A stretch of DNA of 22,185 nucleotides from DASYSL01 sp036003365 (GTDB taxonomy: Bacteria > Eisenbacteria > RBG-16-71-46 > DASYSL01): positions 1 through 22,185 of the forward strand of contig DASYSL010000077.1 in the NCBI GenBank assembly GCA_036003365.1, in the 5' to 3' direction. A program made the position numbers and the translations under genes. How positions within the stretch are numbered: the stretch's first letter is position 1; each line of letters opens with the position of its first letter. Of this stretch, positions 1-8,823 are shown one piece after another. The notes beneath the pieces were generated by a model that saw only the letters and a program-made list of their open reading frames with translations, did not search any database and had not been told where the DNA came from.

Positions 1-1
1 G

Positions 2-181
2 CTTGATCGAGCTACCGAAACGTTGGGCAGTGCATTACTGGAGGATGACCCCGACCAGGAGGCTTCCAAGAATCCAGACTCACCGACTCAAGTACGCCGC
101 CTGAAAGTGACGGCCTCGCACCTCGAGCAGCCGCTTCCCCACATCCATCCTCAATCTTCGGAGCACAAGGTGCGCGCTTGA
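2..181 (+). CDS. C-terminal fragment of an unidentified gene (cut by left edge)
   Basis: A frame open from the left edge runs 59 codons to TGA at 179-181. The visible peptide is hydrophilic, rich in Glu, Asp, Ser and Pro, and ends in HKVRA. I recognise no family. The stop overlaps the TTG start of the next gene in a TTGA arrangement, the usual sign of translational coupling, which is the main support for its being real. Base composition is visibly less GC-rich than the genes that follow. A shorter rival frame starts at base 3 but closes near base 100. The call is tentative because only the tail is visible. Confidence 0.35.
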   Translation, partial: LDRATETLGSALLEDDPDQEASKNPDSPTQVRRLKVTASHLEQPLPHIHPQSSEHKVRA

Positions 182-1794
182 CCACCACGGCACGGCTTCC
201 TAAGTTCCGGCGCATGGCCGCGCGCACGGATGGACGAAGACACTCTCACATCGCCGCATGGAGCGCGGCGGCGCTGCTGGTGCTGCTCCTCGCCGGATGT
301 GGCCCCGGGCGCGAGCACCGCGGCACGCGCCTGGTGCTGGCGTTGCCCGACACCTTGCGCCTCGATCCGCGAGCCCCGCAGGACGATTGGGCGACGCCCT
401 TTCTGGCGCTCCTTCACGAAGGCCTCGTGCGCTTCGATTCCACGGGCGCGGTGCGCGCCGCCGGTGCGGCGCGCTGGACCGTGAGCACCAGTGGACTCAC
501 CTACACCTTCCACCTGCGTCCCGACTGGCGCTTCGAGGACGGCACGCGCGTCACGGCAGCCGATTGCGCGCGCACGCTCGATTCACTGTTCGACGTCGAT
601 CCGCCGTCGCCGGCGCGCCCGCGCTTCTGGAGCCTTGTCGGCGCCATGGCGGCGCGCGCGCGCGGGCGAGGGCCGCTCGGCCTCGATGCCTCCGATTCCG
701 CGACCCTCGTCATGCATCTCGTGGCGCCCGATCCCCATCTTCTCGAGAAGCTCGCGCAGCCTCGCTACGCGGTGCCGACGGCGCCGGCGGAGCGCGAGCG
801 CCGTCTCGGGCACGCGCTCGCCACCGGCCCATACCGGCTGGCCGCACCACTCACCGACCGCGCCATCCTGGTGCGCAATCCGGCGTATCGCGGTACCGCA
901 CCTGCCGTTCCCGATTCGATCGTCGTCTTGTTCGGGGTCTCGACGCGGCGCGCCGTGCTCGGTCTGGCGAGCGGCCGCGTCGACGTCTTGTGGCCTGCGC
1001 CGCTCGGCATCCTGCGCGAGCGCCTGGCGCGCGAGGCCAAGCTGATTCCGGTGGAGGGCGCGGCGCGCAACGCGCCGGTGTGGGTGCTGGCGCTGCACGC
1101 CGAAGTCTTTCCCATGGCGCGCCACTCGGCGCGCTACGCGCTGGCGCGCGGCTTGAATCGTCAGCGCATGGTCGAAGCCGTGGCGCCGTACGGATTTCCG
1201 TGGCGCACCTTCGCGCCGGCGGGGGCGGGAGCGCCCATGGCGGCGGGATTCGATCCGCAGGCGGCGCAACAGGCGCTCGATCTGGACAAGCGCATCAACG
1301 GCATTCAGATCGCCATCCAGGCCCCGCTCGCGAGCCCGGAAGCGTCGGCCTGCCGCGCGCTGCTCGGCGACTTCGGCCGTGCTTCCATCTATGGAGAGAT
1401 CCGCACCCGCTCACGCGCCGCCTTCTTCCACGATCTCTACGACCGGCGCGCGCCGGTGGCCTCGCTCGTCGTCTGGCGCCCGCCCACCGACGATCCCATC
1501 GAGGGCCTGGCGGAGTGGCTGCTCAACCGCTCGCTCGACGATCGCTGGTCGGGAAATCTTGGAGGTTTGCGCTCGCCCGGGCTCGATTCGCTGATCGTGC
1601 GCGCGCTCGAGGAGCGCTCGGTCGAGGGACGGCAGGCGCTGCGCACCGAGATCGAGCTGCGGCTCGCGGATGAGGCGCCTTACGTGCCCGTGGCGCGCGT
1701 GCGGGAGCTCGCCTACGTGCGCAGCTCGGTTGCCGGACTCGCCTTTCACCGCGATTACGGGCTCGATCTGGGCCGTGCCCAGGTCGGGCGCTGA
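178..1794 (+). CDS. Family 5 extracellular solute-binding lipoprotein (peptide/oligopeptide-type ABC importer)
   Basis: Predicted substrate-binding component of a peptide- or nickel-type ABC importer, anchored as a lipoprotein. From the TTG at 178 the N-terminus has an arginine-rich segment, a hydrophobic run and a lipobox LLAGC with Cys at residue 41. Residues about 106-130 carry the family signature (LTYTFHLRPDWRFEDGTRVT), which precedes the helix that in this family reads D/E-V-x-x-S-L. The length of 538 aa is normal for the family. Start choice: TTG 178 has AAGG seven bases upstream and overlaps the preceding stop. ATG 214 would put the lipid Cys at residue 29, a more typical signal length, but has no clear ribosome binding site. 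No permease or ATPase gene is visible next to it, so partners must lie upstream or elsewhere. The ligand cannot be told from sequence. Confidence 0.85.
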   Translation: MTTTARLPKFRRMAARTDGRRHSHIAAWSAAALLVLLLAGCGPGREHRGTRLVLALPDTLRLDPRAPQDDWATPFLALLHEGLVRFDSTGAVRAAGAARWTVSTSGLTYTFHLRPDWRFEDGTRVTAADCARTLDSLFDVDPPSPARPRFWSLVGAMAARARGRGPLGLDASDSATLVMHLVAPDPHLLEKLAQPRYAVPTAPAERERRLGHALATGPYRLAAPLTDRAILVRNPAYRGTAPAVPDSIVVLFGVSTRRAVLGLASGRVDVLWPAPLGILRERLAREAKLIPVEGAARNAPVWVLALHAEVFPMARHSARYALARGLNRQRMVEAVAPYGFPWRTFAPAGAGAPMAAGFDPQAAQQALDLDKRINGIQIAIQAPLASPEASACRALLGDFGRASIYGEIRTRSRAAFFHDLYDRRAPVASLVVWRPPTDDPIEGLAEWLLNRSLDDRWSGNLGGLRSPGLDSLIVRALEERSVEGRQALRTEIELRLADEAPYVPVARVRELAYVRSSVAGLAFHRDYGLDLGRAQVGR

Positions 1795-1854
1795 GATCGG
1801 GACGACGAAAGCCCCTCACCGGGCGTCTGGCGGGCGAAATGGCCCAAAGCGTGC

Positions 1855-1884
1855 TTGACCTTAGCGTGACCTAGCCGGTACGCT
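1855..1884 (+). promoter_or_regulatory. Candidate sigma70-type promoter for the C25 protease gene
   Basis: TTGACC at 1855-1860 and TACGCT at 1879-1884 are separated by 18 bp, in the 240-bp gap before the protease gene. The -10 box matches the consensus at only three positions. A start near 1892 would give a leader of about 140 nt. I see no hairpin terminator or RNA gene in the rest of the gap. Confidence 0.3.
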
Positions 1885-2034
1885 TTCGGTCGGTCAGGTT
1901 GGTCGCAGAAACGCCCTAACAACACTGGCTTCGCACCCGATGACCGTATCCTTGCGGCCCGAACCGCTCTGCTTCGCCCTCCATCGAGCGGTCGCCCGAA
2001 ATCCTTGGATCTTCCCCCTCGTCAGGAGTTCTGC

Positions 2035-5000
2035 ATGCCGCGGCTGACCCCGTTGCGCCGTGCTCTCGCGCTTTTCCTTCCACTCCTTTTGGCGAGCGGC
2101 GCCGCGCAGGCAGCGGTGGTGCGAACCTTCACCTTCTCCCGCTCGGACGTGCGCATCGCCCCCGACGGCCAGGGCTACGTGAGGATCACGCTGCCCGCGA
2201 GCCAGCCCTGGGGCCCGACGCGCGCTCCCGAGCTGCCGGCGGTCTCGGCCCTGATCGACCTTCCGGCCGGCCAGCGCGCGGTGAGCGTCCATGCGGTGCC
2301 GAGCGAGTTCGTGGATCTGGGCGTGGTCGGCAAGGTGCGGCCCGTCCAGCCCGACGTGCCCGGCGGCATGCACGCGGCCTGGGCCGAGCCCGATCCGGAT
2401 CGCTACGCGAGCACGGCCTTCGAGCCTACGGACCTCGCTGAGGCCGGGCCCACGGGCGGCATGCGCGGGCGCGCCCTCTCGAGCGTGGTGCTCTTCCCGG
2501 TGCAGATCGTGCCCGCCACCGGCCAGGCCCGCCTGGCCACGCGCATCGACGTGACCGTCGAAACCGAGGCCCAGCCCGATCCTCTCGTGCGCCGCCGCGT
2601 CGTGCCGGAGTGGGACGACTTCTTCCACGGCGGCCTCGAGGCCGCGCTCTCGCACGCGCCGTCGTACGCGCGCCAGGGTCTCGGAGTGCGCCCGCAGGTC
2701 GCCGCCCTGGGCACCGACCTGAGTCGCGATCCGCGCCAGCCGCATCCCTTCGCGCCCACCGCCCTGCCTTCGGTGCTCGGCAGCCCGGTGCAGTATCTGA
2801 TCATCACCAACGACGACATGCAGGCGCAGTTCCAGCCGCTGTGCGACTGGAAGACGGCGCAGGGCGTGCCCGCGGTCATCCGCACCGTCGAGTTCATCAA
2901 CCAGAACTATCCCTACGGTGTGGACCTGGCCGAGCGCGTCCGCATGTTCATCCGCGACGCCTACACGCAGTGGGGCACGGTGTGGGTGCTCCTCGCCGGC
3001 GACACGCAGATCATCCCGGTGCGCTACACGCGCACGACCTTCTTCGGCGGCAACGACCTGGCCACCGATCTCTACTATTCGGATCTCGACGGCAACTGGG
3101 ACGCCGACGGCGACTCGCTGTTCGGCGAGGGCTTCTTCGATGCCAACAATACCGGTGACGCTCTCGATCTCTTCCCCGACGTCTACGTCGGGCGCGCCTC
3201 GGTGCAGACGCAGCAGGAGGCGCAGACGTGGGTGAACAAGGATCTCACCTACGACCAGACGCCGGCCGCGAACTATCTCTGCAAGGCGCTGTACTTCGCC
3301 CAGGTGCTGTTCCCGCAGGATTGGCAGCCCGGCGACTCGATCGCTTCCGACGGCGCGACCATCGCCGAGCACGCGATCTCACGCCTCACCGGCTGCATGA
3401 CGGCGACCAAGCTCTACCAGAACTACACGGCATGGCCGGGCTCCTCGCCCATGACCAAGCGGGCCGTTCTCGACTCGATGAATGCGGGCTTCAACATCCT
3501 GCATCACGTCGGCCACGGCTTCCGCAACACCATGGCCTGCGGTGACTCGTCGATCACCAACCCCGACATCACCCTCCTGCACAACGCCCCCAAGTACTCG
3601 GGCATGATCTACGCCATCGACTGCACGTCGGCGGCCATCGACTTCGAGTCCATCGGCGAGGAATTCCTGCTGGCGCCCAACGGCGGCGCGGTGAACAACA
3701 TCGGCTCCACCAACTTCGACTTCCCGGCCACCGGCGACGGCTACCAGAACGAGTTCTACGATCTCATCTTCCAGGACGGCATCACGCGCCTCGGCCAGGC
3801 CCAGGCCATGCAGAAGATTCCCTTCGTCGGCTTCTCCAACTTCGACAACGTGCAGCGCTGGGAGCAGAACACGGTGCTGCTCCTGGGCGATCCGCAAATC
3901 GAGCTGTGGACGGTGCAGCCGGTGGCGCTCACGGTCACCGCGCCCTCGAGCATGACCCTCGCCGACACCTCGGTGACGGTCACGGTGCTCCGCGGCGGCA
4001 CGCCGTGCCAGGGCGCTCAGGTGTGCGTGATGAAGACGGGGGAGGATTATCGCGTCGGCACCGCCAACTCGTCGGGACAGGTGACGCTGCCCTTCCGCCC
4101 GCAGACCCTGGGCGCGGCCAGCCTCACGATCACCTTCCCCAACTGGCTGCCCTACCGCGGCACCATCACCGTGGGCGGCACGGCCACGCCGGCCGTGGTG
4201 ACGCGTGCGCAGGACCGCACCATCGACGACAGCGGCGCGGGCACGGACGCCAACGCCAACGGCGTGCTCGACGCCGGGGAGACGGTGAACGTCACCATCC
4301 CGGCGCGCAACGTGGGCGGCTCGACCACCGGCTCGACCAACGGCACGCTGATCTCGCTCGACTCGCGCGCGCAGGTGACCGTGGGCTCGGCGAGCTACGG
4401 CGCCATCGCGCCCTCGACCAACGCCAACGGCACCGCCTACCGGATCCACGTCAACAGCACGGGCGTGCGCGATGGCGACGAGATGCGCTTGCGCCTCACG
4501 CTCACGGACGGCGTGCGCCAGTGGACCTGCGACCAGGCGCTCACGGTGCGTGCCCCGACGCTGCGTCACCAGGCCCAGACCTTCGCGTCGATCGGCGGCA
4601 ACGGCGACCAGGTGCTCGACGTCGGCGAGACCGCCAATGTCACCGTGACGCTGCTCAACAGCGGCGAGGGTGCGGCGCGCGGCGTCACCGCCAAGCTGTG
4701 GCCGGCGGCCGGCGGCCTGAGCGTGCTCGACAGCACGTCCAGCTACGGCGCCATCGCGGCCAAGGGCCAGGCGACGGGCGACAACTTCCAGGTGCGCAAC
4801 GACTCGTGTGTGACGACGGCGCGCTTCCTGCTCGCCGTGTCCGACCAGTATCACGAGCTGTTCCGCCAGCTCATCAACTTCGGCCAGCCGGCGCCCGCCG
4901 CCAACGTGAGCGCCCTGGGCTCGGCTTCGGCCATCCAGCTCGTGTGGACCAAGTCGTCGGCGGCCGACCTGCGCGGCTACAACGTCTATCGCGGGATGAG

Positions 5001-7107
5001 CGCCGTCGGACCGTGGACCAAGCGCAACTACGTGGCCGACGGGCGCATCGCCTTCTATCGCGACGAGGGCCTGGCCCCGCTCACGCCGTACTTCTATTAC
5101 GTGACGGCCGTGGACTCGTCCTCGACCGAGTCGGGTCCGAGCGCGGTGGTGTCGGCGAGCACGAATCCGCCGCTCTTGAACGGCTTCCCGATCGCCATGG
5201 GCCGCACGACGCCGTCGTCGCCCGTGGTCGGGGATCTCGAGCACGACGGGCAGCTCGAAGTCGTGGTGGGCTCCGACTTCCTCTACGCCTGGCACGCCGA
5301 CGCGCACAGCGTCATCGATGCCGACGGCTCGGATCGCACCTCGGGCGACTTCACCACCCAGGGCAGCTATTACGCGAGCGCGCCCGCCATCACCGACCTG
5401 GAGGGCGACGGCGTCATGGAAATCGTGGCGCCTACGTACGACTCCAAGCAGCTCTTCGTGTACGAGTCCGACGGCTCGGTCAAGCCGGGCTTCCCGATCG
5501 CCCTCGACACGCAGATCTGGTCGTCGCCGGCCTGCGGTGACATCGACGGCGACGGCAAGAAGGAGATCGTCTTCACCGGCAACTCGAGCAACGTGTACGT
5601 CTTCCGTTACGACGGCTCCGAGGAGCGCGACGGCGACTCGAATCCTTCGACCATCGGCGTCTTCGCCACGGTGGGGGCGGCGTTCAACTTCGGCAGCCCG
5701 GCGCTCGCCGATCTCGACGGCGACGGCAAGCTCGACATCATCTCGGCCACCAAGGACGGGAAGATCAACGCCTGGCGCTGGAACGGCACCACGCTGCCCG
5801 GCTTCCCGTTCGGTCCGCAGGGGGCGTTCAGCGCGAGCCCCGCGGTGGGCGACATCGACGCCGACGGCCAGCTCGAGATCGTCGACGTCGACGATGCCGG
5901 CAAGCTGTGGGTGGTCAAGCAGAATGGCACCGTGGAGCCCGGCTTCCCCAAGACCGGCCTGGTGACCGGGCAGAACGCGCGCACGCCTTCGCCGGCGCTC
6001 GTCGACATGGATGGCGACGGCAAGCGCGAGATCGTGGTCGCCACTTGCGACGGCCTCCTCCACATCTATCGCTGGGACGGCTCGGTGTATCCGGGCTGGA
6101 CCGGCGTGCGCTTCTCGCCCAAGACCAATGGTGCCGCCGAGACCTCACCGGTGGGGGCCGATCTCGACGGCGACGGCCAGATCGAGATCCTGCAGGGCTC
6201 CGAGGACGGCAACCTCTACGGCTTCAAGTCCAACGGCACGACGCTGGCCGGCTTCCCGATCCGCCTCTTGGGCGAGGTGCGTGGCACGCCGCTGGTGTGG
6301 GACTTCGACGGCGACGGCTCGGCCGATATCCTGCTCGCCGACTGGGACAAGAACATGTACGTGTGGAACTATCCCGGCACGTACCATCCCAATCCGGCGC
6401 GCGAGTGGACGATGTTCGGCCACGACAGCGAGCGCACCAACCGTCTGGGCACGTCGATCGTGGTCGCAGTCGAGGACGCGGCGGTGCAGACGGTCGAATC
6501 CATCGAGGGCGGCATCCGCCTGCACTGGAAGCTGCCGCGCACGGCCATCGAGCAGGGCGGTGCGTGGCGCGCCTTCCGCGTGAGCGGGGCGACGCCAACG
6601 CCGGCGACGCGTCTCTCCGAGGTGCCGGCCGGCTACGTGCCGGTGGGCGATGGCACGCGCACGGTGGGCGAGGACGGCTGGCTCTCGGTGGACGACTTCA
6701 CCGTGACCCCGGGCGCCACCTATTCGTACGTGCTGGCGCGCGTGCAAGCGCAGCCCGGTCTCTCGCCCTTGGCTTTTGGGCCCTACGGCGTGGTGTCGCC
6801 GGGCGACGCGCCGGATCACGTGTTCCTCGCGGCCCCGTTCCCCAACCCGGGCAAGGTGTCGCAGACGCTCTCCTTCGGTTTGCCGGAAGGCTTGCCGCAA
6901 GGGTCGCGCGCGACGCTCGATCTCTATAACGTGCGCGGCGCGCGCGTGCGGCGCCTGATCGATCGTCCGGCGCAGGCGGGGCGCTACGTGGTGTCGTGGG
7001 ACGGCAGGGACGACGGCGGACGCACGGTGGCCGCGGGTATCTACCTCGCGAGCTTCCGCGCCGGCAGCACGGTGGTGAACCAGCGCGTCGTGCGGCTCGG
7101 ACCGTGA
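2035..7107 (+). CDS. Secreted gingipain-like (C25) cysteine protease with beta-propeller and FlgD-like C-terminal domain
   Basis: Large exported protease of 1690 aa. ATG 2035 is chosen because AGGAG lies six bases upstream; a TTG 30 bases earlier would add a polar stretch before the signal. The signal peptide ends near AQA at residue 26. Residues about 27-250 resemble the C25 propeptide. The catalytic domain (about 251-625) carries the expected dyad: His494 in HHVGHG and Cys530 in AIDCTS, and closes with LLLGDPQ. An Ig-like domain follows, then two CARDB-like modules with the NGVLDAGET-type motif, an FN3-like domain near residue 960, eight FG-GAP/VCBS repeats (about 1060-1460), a second FN3-like region, and a FlgD-like Ig domain (about 1598-1690) with LDLYNVRGARVR and WDGRDDGGR. 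In related phyla such C-terminal domains mark secreted or surface-sorted proteins; the export route here is inferred. Likely a protein-degrading or surface adhesive enzyme. Confidence 0.9.
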   Translation: MPRLTPLRRALALFLPLLLASGAAQAAVVRTFTFSRSDVRIAPDGQGYVRITLPASQPWGPTRAPELPAVSALIDLPAGQRAVSVHAVPSEFVDLGVVGKVRPVQPDVPGGMHAAWAEPDPDRYASTAFEPTDLAEAGPTGGMRGRALSSVVLFPVQIVPATGQARLATRIDVTVETEAQPDPLVRRRVVPEWDDFFHGGLEAALSHAPSYARQGLGVRPQVAALGTDLSRDPRQPHPFAPTALPSVLGSPVQYLIITNDDMQAQFQPLCDWKTAQGVPAVIRTVEFINQNYPYGVDLAERVRMFIRDAYTQWGTVWVLLAGDTQIIPVRYTRTTFFGGNDLATDLYYSDLDGNWDADGDSLFGEGFFDANNTGDALDLFPDVYVGRASVQTQQEAQTWVNKDLTYDQTPAANYLCKALYFAQVLFPQDWQPGDSIASDGATIAEHAISRLTGCMTATKLYQNYTAWPGSSPMTKRAVLDSMNAGFNILHHVGHGFRNTMACGDSSITNPDITLLHNAPKYSGMIYAIDCTSAAIDFESIGEEFLLAPNGGAVNNIGSTNFDFPATGDGYQNEFYDLIFQDGITRLGQAQAMQKIPFVGFSNFDNVQRWEQNTVLLLGDPQIELWTVQPVALTVTAPSSMTLADTSVTVTVLRGGTPCQGAQVCVMKTGEDYRVGTANSSGQVTLPFRPQTLGAASLTITFPNWLPYRGTITVGGTATPAVVTRAQDRTIDDSGAGTDANANGVLDAGETVNVTIPARNVGGSTTGSTNGTLISLDSRAQVTVGSASYGAIAPSTNANGTAYRIHVNSTGVRDGDEMRLRLTLTDGVRQWTCDQALTVRAPTLRHQAQTFASIGGNGDQVLDVGETANVTVTLLNSGEGAARGVTAKLWPAAGGLSVLDSTSSYGAIAAKGQATGDNFQVRNDSCVTTARFLLAVSDQYHELFRQLINFGQPAPAANVSALGSASAIQLVWTKSSAADLRGYNVYRGMSAVGPWTKRNYVADGRIAFYRDEGLAPLTPYFYYVTAVDSSSTESGPSAVVSASTNPPLLNGFPIAMGRTTPSSPVVGDLEHDGQLEVVVGSDFLYAWHADAHSVIDADGSDRTSGDFTTQGSYYASAPAITDLEGDGVMEIVAPTYDSKQLFVYESDGSVKPGFPIALDTQIWSSPACGDIDGDGKKEIVFTGNSSNVYVFRYDGSEERDGDSNPSTIGVFATVGAAFNFGSPALADLDGDGKLDIISATKDGKINAWRWNGTTLPGFPFGPQGAFSASPAVGDIDADGQLEIVDVDDAGKLWVVKQNGTVEPGFPKTGLVTGQNARTPSPALVDMDGDGKREIVVATCDGLLHIYRWDGSVYPGWTGVRFSPKTNGAAETSPVGADLDGDGQIEILQGSEDGNLYGFKSNGTTLAGFPIRLLGEVRGTPLVWDFDGDGSADILLADWDKNMYVWNYPGTYHPNPAREWTMFGHDSERTNRLGTSIVVAVEDAAVQTVESIEGGIRLHWKLPRTAIEQGGAWRAFRVSGATPTPATRLSEVPAGYVPVGDGTRTVGEDGWLSVDDFTVTPGATYSYVLARVQAQPGLSPLAFGPYGVVSPGDAPDHVFLAAPFPNPGKVSQTLSFGLPEGLPQGSRATLDLYNVRGARVRRLIDRPAQAGRYVVSWDGRDDGGRTVAAGIYLASFRAGSTVVNQRVVRLGP
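5206..6345 (+). repeat. Eight FG-GAP/VCBS-type repeats inside the C25 protease
   Basis: Eight copies of a motif of the form D-[LIMF]-[ED]-x-D-G followed by a hydrophobic strand begin at 5233, 5395, 5539, 5710, 5851, 6004, 6160 and 6301. Spacings are 141-171 bp, about 47-57 residues. Most read DGDG, the calcium-binding loop of integrin-like propeller blades; the first (LEHDG), second (LEGDG) and fifth (IDADG) deviate. Together they probably form one beta-propeller of seven or eight blades. This is a protein-level repeat; DNA identity between copies is low apart from the short loop codons. Confidence 0.8.
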
Positions 7108-7142
7108 TGTGCTAGCGTAGCCGTCGCGATTCATCGTCTGCA

Positions 7143-7174
7143 CGCTCAGGCCACCCATCGCGGTGGCCTGAGCG
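7143..7174 (+). terminator. Perfect 13-bp hairpin between the protease gene and gltX
   Basis: CGCTCAGGCCACC at 7143-7155 and its exact complement at 7162-7174 flank a six-base loop, followed by CTTTCC. It lies 36 bp after the protease stop, so it probably terminates that transcript. The T run is only three bases, so intrinsic termination may be weak. A TAGCGT box at 7113-7118 lies upstream of the hairpin; if it is the -10 of gltX, the stem would sit in the gltX leader instead and could be regulatory. Confidence 0.6.
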
Positions 7175-7204
7175 CTTTCCGGCCCGCCACCCTTCGAGGA
7201 AAAC

Positions 7205-8701
7205 GTGTCCGAGCCTGCCGTCCGCGTTCGTTTCGCGCCCAGCCCGACCGGGTCCTTGCACATCGGCGGGGCGCGCACCGCGCTCTTCAACTGGCTCTTC
7301 GCGCGCGGGCGCGGCGGCATCATGGCGCTGCGGGTCGAGGACACCGACCTCGAGCGCTCGACCGCCGAGTCGGAGCGCGCCGTGCTCGACGATCTGCGCT
7401 GGCTCGGCATCGACTGGAACGAGGGCCCGGACGTGGGGGGCCCGCACGGGCCGTATCGCCAGAGCGAGCGGCAAAGCATCTACCGCAAGGAGGCCGAGCG
7501 GCTGTGCGCCGCCGAGCTCGCCTATCCGTGCTTCTGCACCGACGAGGAGCTGGAGGCGCGCCGCCGCGCCGCGCAGGCCGCCGGGCGCACGCCGCAGTAC
7601 GACGGCACGTGCCGCGATCTCGACGAGGAGGAGCGGGTCGAGCGCCGCGCCGAGGGCCGCCCCGAGAGCATCCGCTTCCGCGTGCCCGGCGAGCCCGCCG
7701 TGGTGCGCGACCTCATTCGCGGCGACGTCGTGTTTCCGGCCGATGCCGTGGGCGACTTCGTCATCCTGCGCTCCAACGGACTGCCCACGTATAACTTCGC
7801 CTGCGTGGTCGACGATGCCGCCATGCGCTTCACGCACGTGATCCGCGGCGAGGAGCACCTCTCGAACACCAACCGGCAAGTGTTCCTGTACCGCGCGCTC
7901 GGCTATCCCGAGCCGGCGTTTGCCCACATCTCGCTCATCCTGAATCCCGATCGCAGCAAGATGTCCAAGCGCGCGGGCGAGGCGGCCACATTTGTGAGCG
8001 AGTTCCGTGCCCAGGGCTATTTGCCCGAGGCGCTCATCAACTTCCTGGCGCTCCTCGGCTGGTCGTGGGACGGCGAGCGCGAGATGTTCTCGCGCGCGGA
8101 TCTGGTGGAGAAGTTCTCGCTCGAGCGCGTGAACGCGACGCCGGCGGTGTTCAACCGCGAGAAGCTCGAGTGGATGAACGGCCAGTACCTGCGGGCCATG
8201 CCGCTGGCCGAGCGCGCGGCGCGCGTGCGCGCCTACCTGGCCGAACATGGCCGCCTGCCCGATCGCGCCGACGTGGACGACTTCCTCGAGCGCGCCACCG
8301 CCGCGGTGGGGGAGCGCTTGAAGACGCTGGCCGACGTCGAGGGCTACGCGGGGTTCGCGTTCTCGGAGTCGTTCGACATCGATCCCAAAGCCAAGGATGA
8401 AGTGCTCGCGAGGAAAGGCGCGCGCGAGGCGCTATCCGCCCTCGCCGAGCTCGTCGAGAGCGCCGATCCCTTCGAGCCCGCGGCTCTCGAGGCGCGCGCG
8501 CGCGAGCTGGGCGAGCGCCTGGGCGTGAAGGCCGGAGACCTTTTCTTCCCGGCGCGCGTCGCGCTCACCGGGCGCAAGGTGGCGCCGGGACTCTTCGAAG
8601 TGATGTCGCTTCTGGGGCGCGAGAGGACGGTGCTGCGGCTGCGCGCGGCTTGCGCGTGGTGGGAGGAGCCCGCGCCGTCGAGGCCCGCGCGCGTGACTTG
8701 A
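7205..8701 (+). CDS. gltX: Glutamyl-tRNA synthetase
   Basis: Class I aminoacyl-tRNA synthetase that attaches glutamate to tRNA-Glu in the cytoplasm, and in organisms lacking GlnRS also to tRNA-Gln. The start is GTG 7205, preceded by GAGGA. The HIGH-type signature lies within residues 13-25 (PSPTGSLHIGGART), and the KMSKR loop is exact at residues 252-256. YPCFCTDEEL near residue 105 is typical of bacterial GluRS. The 498-aa length is full size and includes the C-terminal anticodon-binding region, so this is not the truncated GluQ-RS paralogue. The stop codon lies inside the -35 box of the tRNA-Gln promoter, about 50 bp before that tRNA. Identification is secure; whether the enzyme discriminates against tRNA-Gln cannot be decided by eye. 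Confidence 0.97.
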   Translation: MSEPAVRVRFAPSPTGSLHIGGARTALFNWLFARGRGGIMALRVEDTDLERSTAESERAVLDDLRWLGIDWNEGPDVGGPHGPYRQSERQSIYRKEAERLCAAELAYPCFCTDEELEARRRAAQAAGRTPQYDGTCRDLDEEERVERRAEGRPESIRFRVPGEPAVVRDLIRGDVVFPADAVGDFVILRSNGLPTYNFACVVDDAAMRFTHVIRGEEHLSNTNRQVFLYRALGYPEPAFAHISLILNPDRSKMSKRAGEAATFVSEFRAQGYLPEALINFLALLGWSWDGEREMFSRADLVEKFSLERVNATPAVFNREKLEWMNGQYLRAMPLAERAARVRAYLAEHGRLPDRADVDDFLERATAAVGERLKTLADVEGYAGFAFSESFDIDPKAKDEVLARKGAREALSALAELVESADPFEPAALEARARELGERLGVKAGDLFFPARVALTGRKVAPGLFEVMSLLGRERTVLRLRAACAWWEEPAPSRPARVT

Positions 8702-8727
8702 CAGGCCGCGCGAATGCCCCCTAAAGT
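8698..8727 (+). promoter_or_regulatory. Promoter of tRNA-Gln
   Basis: A perfect TTGACA at 8698-8703, overlapping the gltX stop, is followed after 18 bp by TAAAGT at 8722-8727, which matches four of six positions of the -10 consensus. The tRNA begins 22 bp further on, so transcription would start a short distance before the mature 5' end. This is the best sigma70-type promoter in the window. Confidence 0.65.
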
Positions 8728-8749
8728 GCGCTCCGAAGATACTTTGCGG

Positions 8750-8823
8750 TGCCCGGTGGTGTAACGGTAGCACGACTGGCTCTGGACCAGTTAGTCGAGG
8801 TTCGAATCCTTGCCGGGCAGCCA
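8750..8823 (+). tRNA. tRNA-Gln (anticodon CUG)
   Basis: A complete cloverleaf is visible. The acceptor stem pairs TGCCCGG (8750-8756) with CCGGGCA (8813-8819). The anticodon stem ACTGG/CCAGT encloses the loop CTCTGGA, giving anticodon CUG at 8782-8784, which reads CAG. The T arm contains GGTTCGAATCC. The discriminator base is G at 8820, and CCA is encoded at 8821-8823. It decodes glutamine and lies directly after gltX with its own promoter. Confidence 0.95.

Noticed and set aside
3379..6063. An 894-codon open frame on the minus strand
   Set aside because: It lies wholly opposite the protease gene, which has clear domains and catalytic motifs. Its translation is rich in Arg, Val, His and Glu with no recognisable domain, the usual mirror effect in GC-rich DNA. 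The same applies to the minus-strand frames at 1894-3372, 6145-7479 and 14188-15975.
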